Below are positions 44,684 through 51,045 of a stretch of DNA of 64,000 nucleotides, one piece after another. The stretch covers positions 1-64,000 of the IMG/VR virus record IMGVR_UViG_3300028025_002046, one strand, 5' to 3'. The notes below the pieces were generated by a model. That model was not told the DNA's origin. It worked only from the letters and a program-made list of their open reading frames with translations, and searched no databases. Origin of the DNA: a virus. Both the position numbers and the translations under genes were made by a program. Within the stretch, counting starts at the first letter, position 1, and the number at the start of each line of letters is the position of its first letter.

Positions 44684-44716
44684 TACCCTATAAACCCTAT
44701 CGAAAGGCTATCCCCT

Positions 44717-44812
44717 ATGTGCGATTGCGAAGACCGTCCTTGCTGTGGCTGCTACTCTATGGCTGACCTATACTCCAACTCTGGAGACCCCTATGACCCT
44801 AACAACTGGTAG
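44717..44812 (+). CDS. Cysteine-rich micropeptide (31 aa)
   Basis: MCDCEDRPCCGCYSMADLYS, then NSGDPYDPNNW: five cysteines in the first 12 residues. CGAAAGGC ribosome site 11 nt upstream. Could bind a metal cluster. Confidence 0.55.
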   Translation: MCDCEDRPCCGCYSMADLYSNSGDPYDPNNW

Positions 44813-44869
44813 GTAACTACCCCCCCTGGGGGGTACCCCCAGATCTAGCTCTTTTACGTTAAGAACTAT

Positions 44870-44893
44870 AATGTCCTACCCCCAATGTATAAT
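44870..44893 (+). promoter_or_regulatory. Class II promoter 15
   Basis: AATGTCCTACCCCC, TG-TATAAT; predicted start ATCAACGAAAGG. Confidence 0.8.
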
Positions 44894-44917
44894 TGTATTA
44901 TCAACGAAAGGTAAACT

Positions 44918-45184
44918 ATGTTAGAAATCGCATTTGGAATGAAGCAGGTTCAGAAGAACTCAACCGAGAACCCTATGGTCGCTATGATGGCTCTGGAACT
45001 GGAAGACACTCGCAACAACCTAAGCGAAGATGAGTTTTTAGAGTTTCTTGCTAAGTTTGCTCTCTCTATCTCTGCTATGGCTATCTCTCAAACTGTTCAG
45101 TTGTGTCTTGATGAAACCACGCAAGATGAGTTGGAGAAAACCATTTTGGAACTAATGGAAATGGAAGATTTAGGTAAGGAGTAA
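44918..45184 (+). CDS. Helical acidic protein (88 aa)
   Basis: MLEIAFGMKQVQKNSTENPM, then EDTRNNLSEDEFLEFLAKFA and QDELEKTILELMEMEDLGKE. Almost entirely alpha-helical, no cysteine pairs. Own class II promoter and downstream hairpin. Unknown. Confidence 0.7.
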   Translation: MLEIAFGMKQVQKNSTENPMVAMMALELEDTRNNLSEDEFLEFLAKFALSISAMAISQTVQLCLDETTQDELEKTILELMEMEDLGKE

Positions 45185-45191
45185 TCTCCTA

Positions 45192-45227
45192 CCCCCGAAA
45201 GGGGGTACGCCCAGCTCCGCAGGGCTG
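45192..45227 (+). terminator. GNRA hairpin with second GC hairpin
   Basis: CCCCC-GAAA-GGGGG, TAC, then a GCCCAGC/GCAGGGC foldback, then TTTACG. Confidence 0.55.
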
Positions 45228-45269
45228 GTTTACGTAGCTAATTAAAAAGCTCCCAAACCTTTTTGCTAA

Positions 45270-45293
45270 AATGTCAGACCCCCTTGCTATAAT
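45270..45293 (+). promoter_or_regulatory. Class II promoter 16
   Basis: AATGTCAGACCCCC, TGC-TATAAT. Confidence 0.8.
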
Positions 45294-45323
45294 TGTATTA
45301 TCAACCAAAAGAAATGAGAAATA

Positions 45324-45524
45324 ATGAACGACACTCCGCTAGTAATCCGCTCTAATGAAGTTGTAAACAACCTACGAGATGAGAAACTAAACTACGACAC
45401 CTCCTACGCAAAAGCGTTTGGTGCTTGCTGGGGAGTAATGACCGACGAGCAACGACTAATCGTTTTGGAATACTCGCAACGCCAAGCAATAATTATCAAC
45501 ACACTAGGAGAAGAAATAAACTAA
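45324..45524 (+). CDS. Unknown small protein (66 aa)
   Basis: MNDTPLVIRSNEVVNNLRDE, then YAKAFGACWGVMTDEQRLIV. AAAGAAATGAG precedes the ATG. It overlaps the next gene by one base (TAATG), so the two are coupled. Confidence 0.7.
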   Translation: MNDTPLVIRSNEVVNNLRDEKLNYDTSYAKAFGACWGVMTDEQRLIVLEYSQRQAIIINTLGEEIN

Positions 45525-45703
45525 TGATGACACGCAAAGACTATGTAGCAACCGCAGAAATTCTAAATTCTTATGTTCACAATTTAGACGCTCCAATTTT
45601 TGATTGCCTAGTTCAAGATTTTGTGGCTATGTTCGCAGAAGATAACGACCGCTTTCTAATTGATAAGTTTGAAGACGCTTGTTGGGGAACGGCTAGGGAG
45701 TAA
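45524..45703 (+). CDS. Acidic helical protein (59 aa)
   Basis: MMTRKDYVATAEILNSYVHN, then FVAMFAEDNDRFLIDKFEDA. The LIDKFEDACW end resembles phage proteins of the MTRKDFxxxA type common in actinophages. Start chosen at the TAATG junction (two adjacent ATGs). Confidence 0.7.
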   Translation: MMTRKDYVATAEILNSYVHNLDAPIFDCLVQDFVAMFAEDNDRFLIDKFEDACWGTARE

Positions 45704-45782
45704 TCCCTGCTCCCCTGGGGGTACGCCCCCACCCCTAGCTCGTTTACGTAACGCATTAAATTTACCCTAGATTTATTCCTAA

Positions 45783-45806
45783 AATGTCTTACCCCTGATG
45801 TATAAT
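45783..45806 (+). promoter_or_regulatory. Class II promoter 17 (leaderless)
   Basis: AATGTCTTACCCC, TG-TATAAT, 6 nt, ATG. Confidence 0.8.
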
Positions 45807-45812
45807 AAAACT

Positions 45813-45983
45813 ATGAAGAAAAAGAAACCACCACTAGGCAAGGTCGCCAACGCTACTCGCAAGGCTCACGCCAAGGAATTGTTCCAGAGCCTTTTACTCA
45901 ACAAGCACTTAGTCGTTACCCCTGCCAACCGCAAGGGTTCACGACAGAGCAACAACCAAAAAGCAATTAGGGAGAGTTACTAA
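45813..45983 (+). CDS. Highly basic small protein (56 aa)
   Basis: MKKKKPPLGKVANATRKAHA, then KELFQSLLLNKHLVVTPANR. A longer in-frame start would lie inside the -10 box, so the leaderless ATG is used. Likely binds nucleic acid or ribosomes by charge; unproven. Confidence 0.7.
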   Translation: MKKKKPPLGKVANATRKAHAKELFQSLLLNKHLVVTPANRKGSRQSNNQKAIRESY

Positions 45984-46117
45984 TGGATGAACTATTTATT
46001 GTAATCAACGACAAGGGATACGCTGTTGAGATGTGTCTTACCGAGCAAGAAGCGTTAGAGTGGATTGCTAAATTTGGTAACAAAAACTATTCTATCGATT
46101 TGGATGTGGTGTGCTAA
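45983..46117 (+). CDS. Small EQEA-helix protein (44 aa)
   Basis: MDELFIVINDKGYAVEMCLT, then EQEALEWIAKFGNKNYSIDL. Beta hairpin plus helix, like the gene after it. TAATG junctions on both sides. Confidence 0.65.
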   Translation: MDELFIVINDKGYAVEMCLTEQEALEWIAKFGNKNYSIDLDVVC

Positions 46118-46239
46118 TGAAAGTTTATGTAGTTATTGAGACTTGTTGTATGCACTTTTGTGGAGTATACAAGGACAAGGCTGAGGCTGATGCCTATGCC
46201 GAAGAGAATGACTATTCCGTCTATGAGTATGACCTTTAG
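46117..46239 (+). CDS. Small KAEA-helix protein (40 aa)
   Basis: MKVYVVIETCCMHFCGVYKD, then KAEADAYAEENDYSVYEYDL. Same beta-beta-helix-beta plan as the preceding gene, with three cysteines. Coupled by TAATG. Confidence 0.65.
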   Translation: MKVYVVIETCCMHFCGVYKDKAEADAYAEENDYSVYEYDL

Positions 46240-46261
46240 TGTCATACCCTCACGCTATAAT
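46238..46261 (+). promoter_or_regulatory. Class II promoter 18
   Basis: AGTGTCATACCC (one base off), TATAAT. Confidence 0.75.
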
Positions 46262-46288
46262 TGAAACACCCTAACGAAAGAGAAACTA

Positions 46289-46756
46289 ATGAAAGCAATT
46301 ATCGAATCTAACTGTGTTTGTGAACCAGACGAAGAAAACCCTGAAAGCCTAAATTGCTACGGTGACTGCTGGGAATGGCAGAAAGAAGACGTTCAGTGGA
46401 TTATCGGTGAATGGGCAACTAAGAATGAAGTAGCCGAAGGACAGCCAATTCTAATTACTGGCACAAACATGAACTGGAACCATGTTTCAGGCTGGGCAAC
46501 CGCAACACCAGAAACCATTCTCGATAAACTAACCTTGAACGGTGATTTTAGTTTAGAGTTTGACTTTGACCCTGATGAAAATACTTTCAATGTTGTTCGT
46601 CGTTCTCACGATGAAATGGGAGCGTTGTTTACTTTTGTAATCATGGAGCCATGCAACCAGTGTGGAGTAGGAATTCCACGAGAGATTTATAACGAAGAAC
46701 TAGGCATGTGTCTTGAATGTTCAAATGCTTACTTCAACCATGAGGATGAAGAATGA
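46289..46756 (+). CDS. Unknown Cys/Asp-rich protein (155 aa)
   Basis: N-terminal cysteines (CVCEPDEENPESLNCYGDCW), a beta middle (DGDFSLEFDFDPDENTFNVV analogue near residues 95-115) and a C-terminal ribbon CNQCGVGIPREIY ... CLECSNAYF. CGAAAGAG ribosome site. It overlaps the next micropeptide by 4 nt. Confidence 0.7.
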   Translation: MKAIIESNCVCEPDEENPESLNCYGDCWEWQKEDVQWIIGEWATKNEVAEGQPILITGTNMNWNHVSGWATATPETILDKLTLNGDFSLEFDFDPDENTFNVVRRSHDEMGALFTFVIMEPCNQCGVGIPREIYNEELGMCLECSNAYFNHEDEE

Positions 46757-46812
46757 TAGAGTTTGGAGTTATCCTAATAGCGATAGGTTTGGTTATCCTA
46801 CTGAATCAGTAG
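46753..46812 (+). CDS. Membrane micropeptide, copy 3 (19 aa)
   Basis: MIEFGVILIAIGLVILLNQ: one membrane helix ending NQ like the copies at 40851 and 42930. ATGA overlap with the upstream gene. Confidence 0.55.
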   Translation: MIEFGVILIAIGLVILLNQ

Positions 46813-46816
46813 ATAC

Positions 46817-46833
46817 CCCCCGAAAGGGGGTAC
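46817..46833 (+). terminator. GNRA hairpin (CCCCC-GAAA-GGGGG)
   Basis: Perfect 5-bp GC stem then TACG; no U-run. TTTACGTA follows before the next promoter. Confidence 0.5.
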
Positions 46834-46864
46834 GCCCTATCGATCAGCTGCTTTACGTAGCCAT

Positions 46865-46888
46865 AATGTCAGACCCTAAATGTATAAT
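46865..46888 (+). promoter_or_regulatory. Class II promoter 19
   Basis: AATGTCAGACCC, TG-TATAAT; predicted start ATCAAAGAAAAGG. Confidence 0.8.
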
Positions 46889-46912
46889 GGTATTATCAAA
46901 GAAAAGGAAACT

Positions 46913-47632
46913 ATGTCACTCATTCGCTCTAAAGACCGTAAAGTTGCTAACCAAGTAAACAAGGCTGGCAGTCAGGCTTCAATGGCTAACACTTTTGGAT
47001 TACCTAGTGGCAAGGCTTTTTCCTGCCCTGGGGCTACCTCGGTTTGTGAGACTATTTGTTACGCTGGCAAACTTGAAAAGGTATTCAAGGGTGTTCGCAA
47101 TGTTTTGGTATCTAACTATGAGCAACTACTGGCAACCGATACTCTAGGCATGATTGCTTTGATTGACGAAATGATTCAAGACTTCAAGCAGGAATGTGAA
47201 AAGCGTAATGCCGATAAGTTATTCCGTATTCACTGGGACGGAGACTTCTTTAGCGAGGACTACACTAGAGCATGGAATTTTGTTATCCGCCTAAACCCTG
47301 ATGTTCAATTCTGGGCTTACACTCGTTCAGACTTTGCTGTTCCAATTCTAATTGACATTCCTAACCTAGCCCTATACTTCTCTGCTGATTCTGCTAACAA
47401 GACTTTGGCATGGGAACTAAAGCGTAAGTATGGTGTGAAACTTGCTTACCTCGCCAAAGACTTTGCTACAGGCAAGAGTGACTTCAATGAGCAACAGGAA
47501 AAGTCTGCTGTTCCCTGCCCTGAAAACAACAAGAAGATTCCAATGATTAGCGAAAAGGGCAGTGCTTGCGTGATGTGTTCGCAGTGTGTGTTTGCTCGCA
47601 ATGACATTCTGTTTAGTGCTACTAAAAAGTAG
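46913..47632 (+). CDS. GP88-family-like protein with conserved cysteines (239 aa)
   Basis: ATG at 46913 follows AAAAGGAAAC; longer frames run into the promoter. Near residue 38 CPGATSVCETICYAG gives a C-x6-C-x3-C cluster, and residues ~200-225 add CPENNKK and CVMCSQCVFA. The middle has HWDGDFFSEDY and WAYTRSD. It resembles Pfam GP88 (phage gene product 88) proteins, which also look like a TIM-barrel Fe-S enzyme. Radical-SAM-like chemistry is conceivable but the cysteine spacing is not the standard C-x3-C-x2-C. Confidence 0.75.
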   Translation: MSLIRSKDRKVANQVNKAGSQASMANTFGLPSGKAFSCPGATSVCETICYAGKLEKVFKGVRNVLVSNYEQLLATDTLGMIALIDEMIQDFKQECEKRNADKLFRIHWDGDFFSEDYTRAWNFVIRLNPDVQFWAYTRSDFAVPILIDIPNLALYFSADSANKTLAWELKRKYGVKLAYLAKDFATGKSDFNEQQEKSAVPCPENNKKIPMISEKGSACVMCSQCVFARNDILFSATKK

Positions 47633-47683
47633 TGCTAGGCAGGGTACCCCCCACCCCATAGCTGCTTTACGTTACGATGCTAA

Positions 47684-47707
47684 AATGTCCTACCCCCCCT
47701 GTATAAT
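47684..47707 (+). promoter_or_regulatory. Class II promoter 20
   Basis: AATGTCCTACCCCCC, TG-TATAAT. No gene starts directly behind it; see the candidate RNA. Confidence 0.75.
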
Positions 47708-47712
47708 ATATA

Positions 47713-47794
47713 CATAAGCAGGAAACGCAGCCCCCAAACAGAAAAAAATAATTGAACAAGTTTGAAAAATGTGCTTGACAATCTCCTGCTTATG
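47713..47794 (+). ncRNA. Candidate short RNA bounded by an 11-bp inverted repeat
   Basis: CATAAGCAGGA at 47713 and TCCTGCTTATG ending 47794 are perfect complements 60 nt apart. The predicted start of promoter 20 lies in the first arm. No ORF with a ribosome site is between them. A second, sigma-A promoter overlaps the right arm. The unit could be a small RNA, or a leader that folds to block read-through. Confidence 0.45.
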
Positions 47795-47803
47795 CCTTAT
47801 AAT
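47775..47803 (+). promoter_or_regulatory. Sigma-A promoter
   Basis: Perfect TTGACA, 17 nt, TATAAT; predicted start ATAAGCAAAA. Confidence 0.9.
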
Positions 47804-47852
47804 AGATACATAAGCAAAAATGTTTATGTAAACCGAATAGAAAGAAGCAAAA

Positions 47853-47999
47853 ATGACCGAAGTTACTGTTGGCTCACAGTTCGCAACCCAGAAGTCTGGC
47901 GTTGTTGGTATTGTTCAGGAAGTTGTAATCAACAAGAACGGCTCTCAGCGTGTTCGCCTTGATGTAAACGGAACTGACCGCTGGACTACTGTAAAGTAA
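47853..47999 (+). CDS. Small beta protein (48 aa)
   Basis: MTEVTVGSQFATQKSGVVGI, then VQEVVINKNGSQRVRLDVNG. SH3-like small barrel, resembling KOW/translation-type folds. AGAAAG(AA)GC ribosome region. It has the strongest sigma-A promoter of the block, so probably abundant early. Confidence 0.7.
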   Translation: MTEVTVGSQFATQKSGVVGIVQEVVINKNGSQRVRLDVNGTDRWTTVK

Positions 48000-48108
48000 T
48001 TCACCAATCCTGAGTATGATTTCAAACTGCTCACAACATTGTAAATAGGTTCGTTATCCATAATTGTGGCTCGTAGAGATAACCAATAAGCACCCACTCC
48101 CTATCTAT
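48000..48108 (+). other. Non-coding gap
   Basis: About 110 nt before promoter 21 with no hairpin of note and no supported gene; a longer in-frame extension of the next gene passes through it but would include the promoter. Confidence 0.4.
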
Positions 48109-48132
48109 AATGTCTTACCCCCACGCTATAAT
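48109..48132 (+). promoter_or_regulatory. Class II promoter 21
   Basis: AATGTCTTACCCCC, TATAAT. Confidence 0.8.
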
Positions 48133-48162
48133 AGAGTTACAACCCAAACAAAGGAAGATAAA

Positions 48163-48600
48163 ATGGCAAGAGCCGTATCAGTAAAAATCCCAACTATCAA
48201 AGTCATTGAGATGATTGAGAACAAGTTGGCAGAGATGAACAAGGTAGTCAAGGAATACCCTGCCCTACTAGCAACCTACAACAAGGCTAACAAGGAATAC
48301 ACCAAAGCCCTTGCTGAGTTGGTTGGCAAGAACTCTAACAAGATTGTTGCTTATCGTGATTTCGATTGGACTAGCGACCAGATTGCTCTGTCTAGCGACT
48401 ATCGTGGCTCTGCCCAGATTTATGTTGGCAAGGGTCTAACAAGCAAGATTGGCGACAAGCCAGAAAAGCCAGAAGACCCAGACAACTACACTTTCAAGCA
48501 GAACTTAGAGCAGTTGGAAAAGACCTTGAAGTTGCTTCGTATGACCGAACAGGAAAGCGTTTCTGCCTCAACCTACAACTCTGTCTTAGACCTAATCTAA
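48163..48600 (+). CDS. Coiled-coil protein (145 aa)
   Basis: MARAVSVKIPTIKVIEMIEN, a long helix (MNKVVKEYPALLATYNKANK), a short beta part (QIALSSDYRGSAQIYVGKG) and a second helix (KQNLEQLEKTLKLLRMTEQE). Start set by AAAGGAAGAT. The following 3' region is highly structured. Confidence 0.7.
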   Translation: MARAVSVKIPTIKVIEMIENKLAEMNKVVKEYPALLATYNKANKEYTKALAELVGKNSNKIVAYRDFDWTSDQIALSSDYRGSAQIYVGKGLTSKIGDKPEKPEDPDNYTFKQNLEQLEKTLKLLRMTEQESVSASTYNSVLDLI

Positions 48601-48606
48601 GATAAG

Positions 48607-48707
48607 CACCTAAGCAAGTGTCTAAAAGGCTTAGTAAACACCTTACTCTCTGTTGCTCGCAAGGGTATTCATAATAAGGTTTTTATACACCTAAGCAAGT
48701 GTCTAAA
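48607..48707 (+). repeat. Two 20-bp direct repeats forming alternative stems
   Basis: CACCTAAGCAAGTGTCTAAA occurs at 48607 and 48688. Downstream of the first, GCTTAG pairs with CTAAGC; downstream of the second, TGCTTA pairs with TAAGCA. Both give 6-bp hairpins. Confidence 0.7.
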
Positions 48708-48715
48708 CTGCTTAC

Positions 48716-48762
48716 AATCCCCCTGTGAAGTATCTGGATAGATACTGGTTAGCAGGGGGATT
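48716..48762 (+). ncRNA. Bipartite hairpin RNA element
   Basis: A perfect 10-bp outer stem (AATCCCCCTG / CAGGGGGATT), an asymmetric internal loop (3 and 6 nt), then a perfect 7-bp inner stem (AGTATCT / AGATACT) with GGAT loop. It has no U-run. It is too regular for chance; it could be a terminator of unusual form, a 3' stabiliser or a separate RNA. Confidence 0.6.
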
Positions 48763-48818
48763 CTTGCTACCCCAGGAGCTGGGGGTACCCCCCCTACCCA
48801 CTAAGCCCTTTACGTTAT

Positions 48819-48842
48819 AATGTCTTACCCCCCTGTTATAAT
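48819..48842 (+). promoter_or_regulatory. Class II promoter 22
   Basis: AATGTCTTACCCCCC, TGT-TATAAT. Confidence 0.8.
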
Positions 48843-48869
48843 TGACCTATCACAAAGAAAAGGAAAACT

Positions 48870-49097
48870 ATGAAACACGAAACAACCCTTTACACCTACA
48901 CCAACAAAGCCTATGTTACTGAGTATGGCGATTTCGCAGCCGAAGGCTCTTGCCTTACTTTTGATTCTTCACTACTCTCTAACTCACAATGGCAGTTAGT
49001 AGATGAGTTGCCAGATTCACAAAAGTTTGAGTATGTCTTGGCTATCCTTGACGGAGAAGAAGATGTTATTCGTGAGATTGAAAGCGAGAATAAATAA
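48870..49097 (+). CDS. Unknown small protein (75 aa)
   Basis: MKHETTLYTYTNKAYVTEYG, then LTFDSSLLSNSQWQLVDELP and YVLAILDGEEDVIREIESEN. Starts a four-gene coupled run. Confidence 0.7.
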   Translation: MKHETTLYTYTNKAYVTEYGDFAAEGSCLTFDSSLLSNSQWQLVDELPDSQKFEYVLAILDGEEDVIREIESENK

Positions 49098-49192
49098 TGT
49101 TTGATGATGTAATCGCTATGGACATAGTGGAACAACTAACCGAAGAACAACTAGACCAACTAATCGCAATACTAGAAGGAGCAGGTTACTAA
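49097..49192 (+). CDS. Acidic helical micro-protein (31 aa)
   Basis: MFDDVIAMDIVEQLTEEQLD, then QLIAILEGAGY. TAATG junctions on both sides support translation. Confidence 0.6.
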   Translation: MFDDVIAMDIVEQLTEEQLDQLIAILEGAGY

Positions 49193-49338
49193 TGTTTATT
49201 CCAAACTTAGCAATACTACTAGACGAAATCAAACAGGCAGAGAAATCTTCCAAACTTGAAGGTGTTGTGTCTTACGCTAGTGGCTATGAAGATGGCTTGC
49301 GTATGGCATTAGACATTTTGGAAGGAAGGGTAGAGTAA
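49192..49338 (+). CDS. Small helical protein (48 aa)
   Basis: MFIPNLAILLDEIKQAEKSS, then GYEDGLRMALDILEGRVE. Coupled to both neighbours by TAATG. Confidence 0.65.
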   Translation: MFIPNLAILLDEIKQAEKSSKLEGVVSYASGYEDGLRMALDILEGRVE

Positions 49339-49508
49339 TGGAAAAGATTACTGTTAGTCTTAGGTTTGAATACTACCCTGAAGAAGACCACGCAGAATTG
49401 TTTGAAGACATGACTGAAGATGAAATGATTCGCTATGCTAAAGAAATGGCTTGTGAAGATATAGTCAGTGGAGATGTTTGGGAATGGCTAGAAGTTTCGG
49501 TAGAGTAA
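49338..49508 (+). CDS. Small acidic protein (56 aa)
   Basis: MEKITVSLRFEYYPEEDHAE, then MTEDEMIRYAKEMACEDIVS. A beta strand, an acidic loop, then a helix. Last gene of the run; class II promoter 23 starts right after its stop. Confidence 0.65.
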   Translation: MEKITVSLRFEYYPEEDHAELFEDMTEDEMIRYAKEMACEDIVSGDVWEWLEVSVE

Positions 49509-49532
49509 AATGTCAGACCCTACCAGTATAAT
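49509..49532 (+). promoter_or_regulatory. Class II promoter 23
   Basis: AATGTCAGACCC, TATAAT; predicted start ATCAACGAAAGG. Confidence 0.8.
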
Positions 49533-49558
49533 TAGACTATCAACGAAAGGAAACACTA

Positions 49559-50050
49559 ATGGGAACTCGTAATCTAACTAAGGTAATTGACAAAGACGGA
49601 GTAACTAAGGTTGCTCAATACGGACAATGGGACGGCTACCCTAGCGGACAGGGTATCAACGCTCTTCTACACGCCTACAATCACAGGCAGATTGAAAGCA
49701 AGTTGCCTAGACTACACTTTCTAACCGACAGCGAGATTGAGAACATCAACTCACTACTATCGGCAAGCGGACAGCCAATTAGCGAAGTCTATCCTACCCT
49801 ATCTCGTGATACCTGTGCGGACATTCTAGGCTATGTCGCTTGGTCTAATGATGTATTCCTAGTGGATAGTAGCGACTTTGAGAATGACGAATTGTTTTGT
49901 GAAGCAGTTTACACGCTAGACTTTCAAAAGAAAAAGTTTATCTCTACTTATGGTGGACACACCTTAGAGTTTGAGTTGGACGACCTACCAGAACCGAAAG
50001 AGTTTTTGGCAGATTGGGCGTATGAACTAAATCCTGGTGTGGTGGGCTAA
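49559..50050 (+). CDS. Conserved GTRNLT-type phage protein (163 aa)
   Basis: The N-terminus MGTRNLTKVIDKDGVTKVAQ, then YGQWDGYPSGQGINAL is a widely shared signature of small phage proteins of unknown function. Further on, ISTYGGHTLEFELDDLPEP. CGAAAGGAAAC before the ATG. The fold may be Ntn-hydrolase-like, as the exposed N-terminus is conserved, but no activity is known to me. Confidence 0.75.
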   Translation: MGTRNLTKVIDKDGVTKVAQYGQWDGYPSGQGINALLHAYNHRQIESKLPRLHFLTDSEIENINSLLSASGQPISEVYPTLSRDTCADILGYVAWSNDVFLVDSSDFENDELFCEAVYTLDFQKKKFISTYGGHTLEFELDDLPEPKEFLADWAYELNPGVVG

Positions 50051-50053
50051 CGC

Positions 50054-50074
50054 TCACCCCTAGGGGGTACCGCC
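50054..50074 (+). terminator. GC hairpin with GGTACC core
   Basis: ACCCC-TA-GGGGGTACC; a short stem, no U-run, followed by TTTACG. Confidence 0.4.
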
Positions 50075-50099
50075 CAAGATCCAAGCTGTTTACGACTAT

Positions 50100-50123
50100 A
50101 ATGTCAGACCCCCAATGTATAAT
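50100..50123 (+). promoter_or_regulatory. Class II promoter 24
   Basis: AATGTCAGACCCCC, TG-TATAAT; predicted start ATCAACGAAAGG. Confidence 0.8.
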
Positions 50124-50147
50124 GGAACTATCAACGAAAGGGAAACA

Positions 50148-50309
50148 ATGAGCGAGTATGTAGCAGTAGACATTTATGACCGTATGGAGGCTAACGCCAA
50201 CGACCTTGGTGGTAGCGTTGAGGAAGACCTAGCAGAGATTCTTGCGTCTGGTGACCTAAGTGCTTTTGAAGACTACTTTGGCGACACAGACCCATTTGAA
50301 TTCCTATAA
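50148..50309 (+). CDS. Acidic helical protein (53 aa)
   Basis: MSEYVAVDIYDRMEANANDL, then EEDLAEILASGDLSAFEDYF. The DDxxEILASGDLxAFED end matches that of the 96-aa gene at 56212 (DDIFMEGDLEAFEDPEE), so the two share a C-terminal motif. Start set by the CGAAAGGGAAAC site. Confidence 0.7.
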   Translation: MSEYVAVDIYDRMEANANDLGGSVEEDLAEILASGDLSAFEDYFGDTDPFEFL

Positions 50310-50331
50310 TGTCCTACCCCACCTGTATAAT
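50308..50331 (+). promoter_or_regulatory. Class II promoter 25
   Basis: AATGTCCTACCCC, TG-TATAAT; predicted start ATCAACGAAAGG. Overlaps the previous stop. Confidence 0.8.
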
Positions 50332-50355
50332 AGAAACATCAACGAAAGGTAAAGA

Positions 50356-50835
50356 ATGAACGAGAATGAAAACACAGATAACATTGGCAATTTTGGTGAG
50401 TATAATGCTGTTCCTGTTGAACCAATAGTCCACCCTTCCCTAGCAAAATTGTATGACGAGATTGCTGACCTAAAAGAAAAGTTGGTTCACTCAACTACCA
50501 TTGCGAGCGAAGCACAAACTCGTTTGCGTGAACAGCAGAGCGAGTATCGTGAGAACGAGGGCAAACTTCAAGACATTCTAATTGAAGCACTTGGAGATGA
50601 AGAAATTGACAAAGATGTAGCAGACAAGATTGCCGAACTCTATGGTCTTGACCTACGCAAGGTATTCTCTATCAACATTCAGGTTGTTGTAAATGTTGAA
50701 GTGTCTGCTCCTGTTGGAACTGACCCTAGCGACATTGTAGATAATGTTGGCTTTGGCTATGGCGGTATCACCTACTCTGGTATTGGTGATTTGGAAAGCG
50801 ACCATTGGGAAATTGACGACTGGGAAGAAGTGTAG
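50356..50835 (+). CDS. Coiled-coil protein (159 aa)
   Basis: Residues 25-75 are a coiled coil (SLAKLYDEIADLKEKLVHST ... RLREQQSEYRENEGKL). Residues 100-159 form a beta domain (FSINIQVVVNVEVSAPVG, GDLESDHWEIDDWEEV). The beta domain resembles small phage single-strand-binding-like accessory proteins only loosely. Unknown. Confidence 0.65.
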   Translation: MNENENTDNIGNFGEYNAVPVEPIVHPSLAKLYDEIADLKEKLVHSTTIASEAQTRLREQQSEYRENEGKLQDILIEALGDEEIDKDVADKIAELYGLDLRKVFSINIQVVVNVEVSAPVGTDPSDIVDNVGFGYGGITYSGIGDLESDHWEIDDWEEV

Positions 50836-50974
50836 GGTAAACCTTTCCCCTACCAGTGCTGGGTATCACTATAAACTACCCCCACATGGGCGTACCCCTC
50901 CCTGCCCCAAGATCCATTTACGATAGCTTTAAGAAATCTCCAGAAAATTCCCCAAAACTTTTTGCTAAATAGTA

Positions 50975-51003
50975 TTGACAAACAGAGTGTTTGCCTGTAT
51001 AAT
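50975..51003 (+). promoter_or_regulatory. Sigma-A promoter of the DUF932 gene
   Basis: TTGACA, 17 nt, TATAAT. A TTACGATAGC box (50918) and TTCCCC (50948) lie upstream. Confidence 0.9.
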
Positions 51004-51045
51004 TAGACTATACACAAATCAACCACTAACAGAAAGAGAACCCCT

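Noticed and set aside
44821-44845. CCCCCC-TGGGGGG foldback as a strong intrinsic terminator
   Set aside because: Almost no loop and no U-run; kept only as part of the intergenic cassette.
48064-48162. Longer N-terminus of the 145-aa protein
   Set aside because: It would be translated from upstream of the class II promoter and lacks a ribosome site.
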